From positions 1 to 18,031 of the forward strand of contig JAGKWZ010000097.1 of the NCBI GenBank assembly GCA_021151605.1: a stretch of DNA of 18,031 nt. Direction: 5' to 3'. The DNA comes from Verrucomicrobiaceae bacterium. GTDB taxonomy: Bacteria; Verrucomicrobiota; Verrucomicrobiia; Verrucomicrobiales; Verrucomicrobiaceae. A program made the position numbers and the translations under genes. Below are positions 7,644 to 14,221 of the stretch, in pieces; position 1 is the stretch's first letter, and every line of letters begins with the position of its first letter. The notes under the pieces were generated by a model that did not search any database, had not been told where the DNA came from, and was given only the letters and a program-made list of their open reading frames with translations.

Positions 7644-9155
7644 TCAGGGGATTTTGTTTAAAGTGTAGGCACAAAGGCGATGCCAAAGTGCCTTGCCATT
7701 GGTGCTACTGAGTTCGGGCAACTCGAACTCATGGACATAACCGGCACGCAGATTCGAGCACTTCACGGTGAGACTGAAGGCATCGTCAGAAATCTGCCAG
7801 TCGCTGAGCTGGAGCGGCTGGGCTTCGACTTCGGGGCTGCCATACTTCGCGGTGTGGAGGTAGGTGTAGCTTTGAGCCTTGGTTTGGGTCCAGTCAGCCG
7901 CCTTCACTGGCTGCGTGAAGGTGAAACGGAAACCACCGCTGATGGCTTCGAGCTTCTGGATCTCCAGTGGCACCTTGCCTGTCAGCACGAGCCGCTGGAG
8001 GCCGAAGGATTTACTACCATAGCTGTTCCATCCGCGATTCGACTGGCCCACGATCATGGAGCCATCCGCGAGGAAATTGAGCGTGAGCACGGCACTTTGC
8101 AGACCACTGACAAAGGGGAAACAGGCTCCCTGATACTCGCCGCCGACTTTTTCCAAAAAGACACGATTCACGCCCGAGAGCACGAACTCGCCGACGAACA
8201 TCTGTTTCTCAAAAGGACCGAACTTTCCGCCCGTGAGATCGCAGCGCAGGCCGGTGGTGCTTTGGCCGAACTTCACATACGGCAGCCACACGGCGGGCAG
8301 GCAGTAGCCAGGCACCTGCGTCACGGCTTCAGCGACGGTGATGCCATCGAGAATCTTCGCCGGTGGCTTCACGGGTGAGTCGGGGCGCTTGGCGTCCTTC
8401 AGGGCATCGGCATGGCCAAAGTAAGCACCTTGTCGGATGTGCATGATCGGGCTCGTGGGGGTCCAGTTGCCTTGTTGATCGGTGCCAAAGATGTCGCCTT
8501 CAGCATTCAGGCCGATGCCGCATGGACTGCGGAAGCCTGCGGAGAAGCCTGTGGCGGTGGTGCTGCCTTTTTTCGTGATGATGCTCCAGCCGCGCCAGAG
8601 CGGATGCTTCGCTTCATCGCCCGCGCCATCCCAGACCTTCCCCATGGAGCAATTGAGCGTGTTGTGCATGTTGCCTTCGCGATCAAACACAGGGCCATAC
8701 GCATACTCGTGGTAGGCACCGGAGACGCCCCAGCCTTTGCTCGCAGCGAAATATTCATCGGCGACGCCGTCTTTGTCGGTATCGCGCAGGCGAGTGACCT
8801 CGCTGCGCTGGGTAACATAGAGATCGCCCTCGTGATAAGCCAACCCGAGGATCTCGTGCATGCCACTAGCAAAGAGCTTGTAGCCGAGATTGGCGACGGT
8901 TGGTGGTTCAGCGCTTGGGTTCTCGATGATCCAGACTTCGCCTTTGCGGATGGAGACCGCGAGCTTGCCATCCGGCAGCACGGCGAGTCCGCTGGCCTCC
9001 ATGTTCACACCGGGCGGTGTTTCCAAAGTGACCGTGCGGTAGTAGTCGGACTGGTCCTGGGCCGAGAGAGGAAGGGCTGAAAGTAAAACGAGTTTTCCAA
9101 CTCGTTGGGCTTGGGATTTAACGAGTTGGAAAACTCGTTCTACGTTACTTACCAT
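7644..9155 (-). CDS. Secreted PQQ-dependent sugar dehydrogenase-like beta-propeller
   Basis: The 503-residue product resembles the soluble glucose/L-sorbosone dehydrogenase propeller family used by PVC bacteria. Propeller repeats include ASGLAVLPDGKLAVSIRKGEVWII, EILGLAYHEGDLYVTQRSEVTRL, DTDKDGVADEY (a calcium-binding-like loop), GFRSPCGIGLNAEGDIFGTD and LTLNFLADGSMIVGQS. The last ~100 residues form a separate beta domain. An electron-transfer role in the periplasm, oxidising a sugar or alcohol, is inferred from family and from the cytochrome gene just upstream, which it overlaps by 7 bp (9149-9155). The export signal is LVLLSALPLSA, ending near residue 32. The preceding 20 residues are encoded by an inverted repeat (9087-9139), so the N-terminus is repeat-derived. 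PQQ ligands cannot be confirmed by eye. Confidence 0.8.
   Translation of the reverse strand: MVSNVERVFQLVKSQAQRVGKLVLLSALPLSAQDQSDYYRTVTLETPPGVNMEASGLAVLPDGKLAVSIRKGEVWIIENPSAEPPTVANLGYKLFASGMHEILGLAYHEGDLYVTQRSEVTRLRDTDKDGVADEYFAASKGWGVSGAYHEYAYGPVFDREGNMHNTLNCSMGKVWDGAGDEAKHPLWRGWSIITKKGSTTATGFSAGFRSPCGIGLNAEGDIFGTDQQGNWTPTSPIMHIRQGAYFGHADALKDAKRPDSPVKPPAKILDGITVAEAVTQVPGYCLPAVWLPYVKFGQSTTGLRCDLTGGKFGPFEKQMFVGEFVLSGVNRVFLEKVGGEYQGACFPFVSGLQSAVLTLNFLADGSMIVGQSNRGWNSYGSKSFGLQRLVLTGKVPLEIQKLEAISGGFRFTFTQPVKAADWTQTKAQSYTYLHTAKYGSPEVEAQPLQLSDWQISDDAFSLTVKCSNLRAGYVHEFELPELSSTNGKALWHRLCAYTLNKIP
9087..9139. repeat. REP/BIME-like inverted pair of hairpin repeats
   Basis: Two 20-bp arms, AACGAGTTTTCCAACTCGTT at 9087-9106 and its exact reverse complement at 9120-9139, are separated by 13 bp. 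Each arm is itself a hairpin with 8-bp perfect stems and a 4-nt loop (TTCC or GGAA). A pair of small hairpins in opposite orientation is the layout of bacterial interspersed mosaic elements. The element lies inside the coding sequence of the dehydrogenase-like gene and encodes its residues of about 6 to 23 (RVFQLV and RVGKLV are the translated arms). Confidence 0.8.
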
Positions 9156-11323
9156 GAGATGACCTCCTTCGTCGTGCTGCCGTTGATCTTCACCGTGCGT
9201 TCAAAGCCGCCGTTCACTGGGCGGAGCGTGTCTTCCACAGCCTTTCCATCCAGCGTGTAGAGCATGGTTGGCACGCCATCTTTGCTGAGGCGGTAGCCAC
9301 TGAACTCACGGGTGCCGGTGGCGGCGGGGAGTTCCTTTAAATCGGAGCCGAGTGGCTTGATCGGCAGCATCTCGCGGCTTTGCCAGTTACTCATCGCATC
9401 GAGGAATTTGCCTTTCCAAACTCTCGCCCAGCGCACCTGCACGGAATCAAACACGGCATGAACACCTTCCGGGAAACCAACAGCAATGGCGTGACTTCCA
9501 GCTCCTTCGATGAAACTGCGGAAGACGATGGGCTTGCCTACTTTCTCTGGCTTCAGCTCGAAGTCTTCCGTCGAGATCAGGCCTTCGGGCAAGGATTGGC
9601 CTTCGAGTTCCTTGAGGTAAGTCCAGATGGATTCCACGTCCTTGTCGGCGGTTTTACGGCCCATGAACATCGGCGGCATCATGGTGCCGGGTTGGGTTGC
9701 TTGCGGATTTAGCAGCAGCTCTTTAAAATACTCGGGCTGGAGTCGGGCGACGGTGTTGGTGAGACGAGCGACAGGTGGGCCGAGGGATTTTCGATCCTTC
9801 AATCCATGACAGCCGACGCAGGCCAGCCCTGTGGTGCCGAGCAACTTGCGACCGATTTCAGCGCGGTGATGTTTCTCCAAACCGCTGACGTCGATCTTCA
9901 CCGGCTTCTCCCGCTTATCGGCCTCGGGCAGCAGATCCAGCAGCATCTCCGTCTGCGCTTTGCCGAAGTTTGGCATCCGCGTGTTCATGTAAGGTCGCAC
10001 GCTGCCACCTTCGCCGAAGAGAATTTTTTCCAGCCAGCCGCGTGTGAGCTTGCGACCCGTGTTGTCGAGGTTTGGCGGCATGTGCGCGAGTTCACCGAGC
10101 GATTCCGCCGTGGCGTCATTGCTAGTGAAATACTGCGCCCTTGGATCTTCCGGCCCGCCTTTGCCATCGCGATCATGGCAGGCGTAGCAGTTTATGCGCG
10201 ACATCTGCCAGTCGATCTTCTGCGCGGCGGTGAGCGGTGGAGCTTCACCTTTCTGAATGGAGGCGAGAGCGAGCTTGATGGCACGCTTCTGGAGATCGTT
10301 GAGGTCGTAGCGTGGAATACCCGTAGGCTGTGTGGTGGAAAGGCAACCTTTGGCGGGGTTCAAAGAAGCCAATGAAGGATGAGAACGGCCTTCTGATGGA
10401 ACTTCGCTCTGGTGGCAACTCGTGCAGCCCATGGCCTGAAAGGTCTGTTTCCCTTTCTCGATACCCTGAGGCGGAATTTTCAGCGCCGCCCGCTCCGTGG
10501 CTTTTTCGGGCTGACGACCGACGTGCAAATAGGCGGCGATGTCTGCGGCTTCCTGATCCGTGAGGCGCATATCAGGCATCCGACCGGAGGGACGATGCGC
10601 GAGCGGGTTCTTCAGGAAGTAGGCCAAAGAGTTCACGTCATACACATCCGCGAAAGCGATGGGCACGGAGGCATTGCCGGGTTTCTCGACTTCCATCTCG
10701 GCGGGGACTTTTTCAGGACGGAAATCGCTGCCGGGTTCATGACAGGCCACGCAGCCGACCTTGTGATACAGCTCCTTGCCATGCGCGCCATCGCCCGCAG
10801 GCATCTTGGGCGTGTCCTGCTTCAGCGAGCTGAGATACTCCACCAGGGCCTCGACCTTCGCCGCGTCACCTTCTTCACCAGCAAACATGCCGGGCATCTG
10901 CGTGCCTTTTTTCCGATACTGCGGACTGCGGATGAAAAGCCAAAGCTGATCCGCATCCAGCCGTGAACCGACGCCATTGAGGATCGGCCCCTGCTTCGGA
11001 GCCAACCGTTCTTGCCAAGCCTTCGGTGCCGCGTGGCAGGCTGTGCAGTTCAGCTCCGCCAGCAAAAGGTAGCCACCTTCGATCACATGCTCGTCAGGAT
11101 CTTCAGGCAGGTTAAACTGATCGAAGTTGAAGACATAGGCGTGGTTGATGGGCTCAGCCTGCAAAGGATGAGACCGCGCTGGTGAGATGCTCAGAGAAAG
11201 GAGCATCAAGGGCAGCGCGGAATGACGAATGACGAAGCTCGAATGACGAAGGAATGACGAAGCTCGAATGACGAAGGGTGTGCGCATGGCTTCGGGTTTG
11301 GGATTTCTGGCTTCTTTCGTCAT
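9149..11323 (-). CDS. Secreted pentahaem-type c cytochrome
   Basis: The frame encodes 724 residues with five CxxCH haem c motifs: CTACH (93-97), CVACH (191-195), CTSCH (300-304), CYACH (379-383) and CVGCH (502-506), each in a class-I-like cytochrome module with a downstream Met-Pro segment as possible axial ligand (for example TQMPGMF, GRMPDMR, TRMPNF, GTMMPPMF). The last ~135 residues carry no haem motif and form a PVC-type C-terminal domain (VQVRWARVWKGKFLDA). It probably accepts electrons from the neighbouring propeller dehydrogenase in the periplasm. The export signal core is LMLLSLSIS. The start is uncertain: ATGs occur at 11323 and 11287, both within repeat DNA and without a Shine-Dalgarno sequence; 11287 gives a more ordinary signal peptide. 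It begins 22 bp after the DJ-1 gene stop. Confidence 0.85.
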   Translation of the reverse strand: MTKEARNPKPEAMRTPFVIRASSFLRHSSFVIRHSALPLMLLSLSISPARSHPLQAEPINHAYVFNFDQFNLPEDPDEHVIEGGYLLLAELNCTACHAAPKAWQERLAPKQGPILNGVGSRLDADQLWLFIRSPQYRKKGTQMPGMFAGEEGDAAKVEALVEYLSSLKQDTPKMPAGDGAHGKELYHKVGCVACHEPGSDFRPEKVPAEMEVEKPGNASVPIAFADVYDVNSLAYFLKNPLAHRPSGRMPDMRLTDQEAADIAAYLHVGRQPEKATERAALKIPPQGIEKGKQTFQAMGCTSCHQSEVPSEGRSHPSLASLNPAKGCLSTTQPTGIPRYDLNDLQKRAIKLALASIQKGEAPPLTAAQKIDWQMSRINCYACHDRDGKGGPEDPRAQYFTSNDATAESLGELAHMPPNLDNTGRKLTRGWLEKILFGEGGSVRPYMNTRMPNFGKAQTEMLLDLLPEADKREKPVKIDVSGLEKHHRAEIGRKLLGTTGLACVGCHGLKDRKSLGPPVARLTNTVARLQPEYFKELLLNPQATQPGTMMPPMFMGRKTADKDVESIWTYLKELEGQSLPEGLISTEDFELKPEKVGKPIVFRSFIEGAGSHAIAVGFPEGVHAVFDSVQVRWARVWKGKFLDAMSNWQSREMLPIKPLGSDLKELPAATGTREFSGYRLSKDGVPTMLYTLDGKAVEDTLRPVNGGFERTVKINGSTTKEVISW

Positions 11324-11345
11324 TCGGGTTTAGTCATTCGTCATT
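11221..11345. repeat. Composite repeat element over the cytochrome signal-peptide region
   Basis: A 25-bp unit built from AATGACGAAGCTCG plus AATGACGAAGG occurs twice in perfect tandem (11228-11252 and 11253-11277), preceded by a partial copy (11221-11227). The outer ends form a 12-bp perfect inverted repeat, AATGACGAATGA at 11221-11232 and TCATTCGTCATT at 11334-11345. The element ends at the base before the DJ-1 stop codon and covers both candidate start codons of the cytochrome gene, giving the odd peptide FVIRASSFLRHSSFVIRHS. Repeats of this 'TTCGTCATTC' type are, as far as I recall, interspersed in verrucomicrobial genomes, which I could not check here. Confidence 0.75.
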
Positions 11346-11921
11346 TCAGACGCCCATCTTAGCACGCTCAGCGTCGAGCGCCTTGATCCACGGCCCGATG
11401 AAGTGACCGGAATCATGATAGGTGCGTCCCGAATACATGTGCTGGTCGATCACGCAGGGCTCGTTCACGTAGATGCCGCCGCAAATTTCGAGGTCGAATT
11501 TGCACTTCGCCACGGTGGCCATGCGCAGGCCTTTGACGATGTCGGCACGCGCTGGGATCTCCACGCCGTGGCAGACGCTGGCGCAGGGCTTTTTGGCTTC
11601 CCAGAACCACTTGGTGATGCGCAGGAGGTCGGCGTCTTCGCGAATGTACTCGGGGGCGCGACCGCCGCTGAAGAAGATGCCGACGTATTCCTCGGGATTG
11701 ATGTCTTTGAAGGCGATGTCGGCGTCGATGCTGTAGCCTTCCCATTCCTTGGTGATGGTCCAGCCGGGCTTCACTTCATGGAGCACCATCTGGTATTTCC
11801 GCTTTTCCGGCGCGGCGACCACAGGCTTATAGCCGCCTTCGATCAGGCGATAAAAAGGATACAGGGTATCAACGGTCTCGGTGGCGTCACCGACGATGAG
11901 GAGGACTTTGGCTTCAGGCAT
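11346..11921 (-). CDS. DJ-1/PfpI family protein
   Basis: A 191-residue cytoplasmic protein with the class-I glutamine-amidotransferase-like fold of the DJ-1/PfpI superfamily. The nucleophile elbow is ASVCHGVEIP with C117 followed by H118, and the upstream Glu near residue 16 in VGDATETVDTLYPF can act with it. FFSGGRAPEYIR (about 83-94) is the typical PfpI/YhbO segment. Members act as cysteine peptidase-like, glyoxalase-III-like or protein-repair enzymes, and none of these can be chosen from sequence. It is the first gene of the minus-strand cluster leading into the cytochrome and dehydrogenase, suggesting stress or carbonyl detoxification linked to that oxidation, an inference from position. 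No Shine-Dalgarno sequence is obvious. The 243-bp gap 11922-12164 to divergent scpB holds no feature I can support beyond small palindromes. Confidence 0.85.
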   Translation of the reverse strand: MPEAKVLLIVGDATETVDTLYPFYRLIEGGYKPVVAAPEKRKYQMVLHEVKPGWTITKEWEGYSIDADIAFKDINPEEYVGIFFSGGRAPEYIREDADLLRITKWFWEAKKPCASVCHGVEIPARADIVKGLRMATVAKCKFDLEICGGIYVNEPCVIDQHMYSGRTYHDSGHFIGPWIKALDAERAKMGV

Positions 11922-12164
11922 AAGTTAGAGGGTTGGATTCTGGAGTGGTGGCTGGGCCGATGAAGGGCAAGCGGCGATTGCAATCAATGGGAGTTTCTTA
12001 CCCTTGAGGGAAACGCTAGTTTATTTAGGGGTTCATTCAGATATCGCGCATGGTGACTTCAGTTTTTGCAGCCGGGCCTGATGCCGTTCATCTGGAAACT
12101 TCCAGACCTCATTGCGGCGTAGCGGGGCCCCTGAACCCGTCTTGACTCGCCTCCCACGCTCGCT

Positions 12165-12878
12165 TTGGATGAGCTTTTTACCGCCCTGCCCATGGAACTG
12201 ACCGCCATCGTCGAAGCCCTCCTTTTTGCCACCCAGGAGCCACTGCCGCTCACGCAGATGGCCACGGCGGTGAAGGAAACAGCGAAGGATATCCGGGACG
12301 CAGCCAATGATCCCTCCGAGATCCCTCCTTATATTGAGGAGCTTGTTTCTGTGGATGAGATCTCCATTCGGGGAGCTATCGACACTTTAGTTGCTCATTA
12401 TGAGGAAGATAAGCGTTCCTTCACGATTGTGGAGCGTCCGCATGGATGGCGCTTGTGCGCGAAAGCCGAGTATGCTGAATGGTGCCGGGCACTCTATCCC
12501 GGAAAAAAGGTGCAGCGCCTGAGCCAGCCTGCTCTGGAAACACTGGCGATCATTGCCTACCGGCAGCCGATCACCAAGGCGGGAATCGAGGCTGTGCGCG
12601 GCGTCAGTGTGGATGCGATGGTCCAGACCCTCGTGGACAGAGGGCTGATCCGTATCGAGGGGCGTGCTGAGCTTCCTGGCAAACCTTTGCTCTATGGCAC
12701 AACGGAGGCTTTTCTTGACCATTTCGCAGTCAAAAATCTCGATGAACTTCCCAACGCGCAGGAACTGCGCCGTGTGAAGCTGCCTTCTGCCCCTGAGGAG
12801 CAGCCCGCAAACACGCCGACAGAAACTCAGCTTTCTCTGGAGCCTGTGCATACTGAGGAGTCTTCCGCCTCCGAATAA
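12165..12878 (+). CDS. scpB: Segregation and condensation protein ScpB
   Basis: ScpB is the winged-helix kleisin-interacting subunit of the SMC-ScpA-ScpB condensin, needed for chromosome compaction and segregation. The 237-residue product has the family start MELTAIVEALLFATQEPL, the first winged helix to about residue 110 with FTIVERPHGWRLCAKAEY, and the strongly conserved second winged-helix segment LSQPALETLAIIAYRQPITKAGIEAVRGV, then LIRIEGRAELPGKPLLYGTTEAFLDHF. The C-terminal 40 residues are acidic, proline- and glutamate-rich and probably disordered. The alternative ATG at 12192 (MELTAIV) matches the usual family start better and may be the true one; neither has a Shine-Dalgarno sequence. 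A mid-N-terminal insert (AANDPSEIPPYIEELVSVDE) is longer than usual. scpA is not adjacent; pheA follows after 12 bp. Confidence 0.93.
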   Translation: MDELFTALPMELTAIVEALLFATQEPLPLTQMATAVKETAKDIRDAANDPSEIPPYIEELVSVDEISIRGAIDTLVAHYEEDKRSFTIVERPHGWRLCAKAEYAEWCRALYPGKKVQRLSQPALETLAIIAYRQPITKAGIEAVRGVSVDAMVQTLVDRGLIRIEGRAELPGKPLLYGTTEAFLDHFAVKNLDELPNAQELRRVKLPSAPEEQPANTPTETQLSLEPVHTEESSASE

Positions 12879-12890
12879 TTAGCCTTTCCC

Positions 12891-14024
12891 ATGCCCGATC
12901 AGTCACCAGCTATCGCTTCGAACGAGCAAGCCTCTCAGGGCCTTGGCAATATCCGTGTGCAGATCGATGCGATCGATGAACAGCTTATCCGCCTCCTGAA
13001 CCAGCGTGCTGACCTGGTGCTGGAAGTCGCCGAGGTGAAAAAGAAGGCGGGGCTCGACATCTACGTGCCTGGACGTGAGGAGGCTCTCCTACGCAAGCTA
13101 TGCCAGATCAACACCGCCCAGCACGGCAAGCTGACGGAAAAAGCCATTCGCTCCATTTTCCGTGAGATCATGAGCGCGGCACTCGCCCTGGAGGACAGTC
13201 TAAAGATCGCCTACCTCGGTCCAGCCGGCTCCTGGACACATCAGGTCGCCGTCCACAAGTTTGGAAACAGTGTTGAGTACATCGCTGAGGCCTCGATCGA
13301 GGGGGCCTTTGGCTGCGTCGCCTCCCGCGAGGTGGATTACGCCGTTCTGCCCATTGAGCACAGCACCGAAGGAGCCGTGCATCACACGCTGGATCATCTC
13401 GTCGATTCCCAGCTCCAGATCTATGCTGAGATCCTCTGGAAGGTGGAAACCATCGTCATGGCTCAGGACGACGACTGCCCGCCTTCCGCGATTTACGGAC
13501 ATCCCCAGATGCTCGCCCCTTGCCGTGCTTGGCTAGCGCAGCGATTCCCCGGCGTGAAGCTTATAGAGAGCGCTTCATCAAGCCTCGCCGCCACTCATGC
13601 AGAGACGGAACCCGGCGTCGCCGCCATCGGCACACCTTTGGGAGCTGAATTGCATGAGTTGAAGGTCATCGCCGCCAGCCCGAGCGAAGTCTCCAGTCGG
13701 GCCCGCTTCATCATCCTCGGCCGCCGCAGTGGCGATCCGAGCGGCAATGACAACACGATGCTGGTCGTCCATGCCAGGGACCGGATCGGGGCATTGCTAG
13801 AAGTGCTCAAAGTCTTTGCCAGCCGGGAAGTCAATGTCCGCCAGATCGAAAACCGTCCAGTCCTGGGAGATGCCACGGGCACCCAAGCGCGCTTTTTCCT
13901 GGAGATCAGCGGTCATCATGAGGACATCACTTTGAAAGAAGTCATTCAAGAGCTCACCGAGCTCGGCTCCACAGTCAAAGTTTTGGGCAGCTACCCAGCA
14001 CCAAGGTGGGTGGAGGAACGATAA
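12891..14024 (+). CDS. pheA: Bifunctional chorismate mutase / prephenate dehydratase (P-protein)
   Basis: The 377-residue product has the P-protein layout: AroQ chorismate mutase (about 20-100; IDAIDEQLIRLLNQRADL, GREEALLRKL), prephenate dehydratase (about 105-280) and ACT regulatory domain (about 288-370). It would convert chorismate to phenylpyruvate for phenylalanine synthesis. The dehydratase is clearly recognisable (IAYLGPAGSWTHQVAV, VLPIEHSTEGAVHHTLDHL, IYGHPQMLAPCRAWL) but several signature residues differ: the TRF motif reads ARF (271-273), IENSTEG reads IEHSTEG (H157), and the downstream HHNL-type strand reads VETIVMA. In the ACT domain GAL is kept (300-302), while ESRP reads ENRP (320-323), a common variant. 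Feedback by phenylalanine is therefore plausible. It follows scpB by 12 bp, probably co-transcribed. The start fits the domain layout. Confidence 0.88.
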   Translation: MPDQSPAIASNEQASQGLGNIRVQIDAIDEQLIRLLNQRADLVLEVAEVKKKAGLDIYVPGREEALLRKLCQINTAQHGKLTEKAIRSIFREIMSAALALEDSLKIAYLGPAGSWTHQVAVHKFGNSVEYIAEASIEGAFGCVASREVDYAVLPIEHSTEGAVHHTLDHLVDSQLQIYAEILWKVETIVMAQDDDCPPSAIYGHPQMLAPCRAWLAQRFPGVKLIESASSSLAATHAETEPGVAAIGTPLGAELHELKVIAASPSEVSSRARFIILGRRSGDPSGNDNTMLVVHARDRIGALLEVLKVFASREVNVRQIENRPVLGDATGTQARFFLEISGHHEDITLKEVIQELTELGSTVKVLGSYPAPRWVEER

Positions 14025-14197
14025 CCAGGTGAGAACCGAAGCGCTACAGAGCTAAGCGACATCTCGCTCCAGCACTCCGGCTCCATGCCTCATTTCTATC
14101 ACAAAAGGTCAGCTTGGTGCCAAATGGAGCAGCCCCCTTAGAGGGTGTTTGCCGTTCTGTGATTCTCCCCCCTTGCGCTGCTCGTATTCGCTGCCAA

Positions 14198-14217
14198 GGG
14201 TGGGCGCTCTCCCACCC
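14198..14217 (+). promoter_or_regulatory. GC-rich hairpin just upstream of the purF start
   Basis: GGGTGGG (14198-14204) and CCCACCC (14211-14217) form a perfect 7-bp stem with a 6-nt loop, ending 4 nt before the ATG at 14222. It occupies the place of a Shine-Dalgarno sequence, so it could hinder ribosome binding, or be the end of a structured leader. Further up, GAGCAGC (14127-14133) can pair with GCTGCTC (14177-14183). No known riboswitch class was recognised in 14025-14221. Confidence 0.35.
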
Positions 14218-14221
14218 CTGA

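Noticed and set aside
7680..9080. Two long plus-strand open frames opposite the propeller dehydrogenase
   Set aside because: They are shadows of the minus-strand gene, whose propeller motifs and export signal are clear.
11221..11277. Tandem 25-bp repeats as a CRISPR array
   Set aside because: The copies are directly adjacent with no spacers, and no cas genes are present.
12050..12145. Possible 31-codon ORF in the leader of scpB
   Set aside because: No Shine-Dalgarno sequence, no recognisable peptide and no evidence beyond an open frame, so not called.
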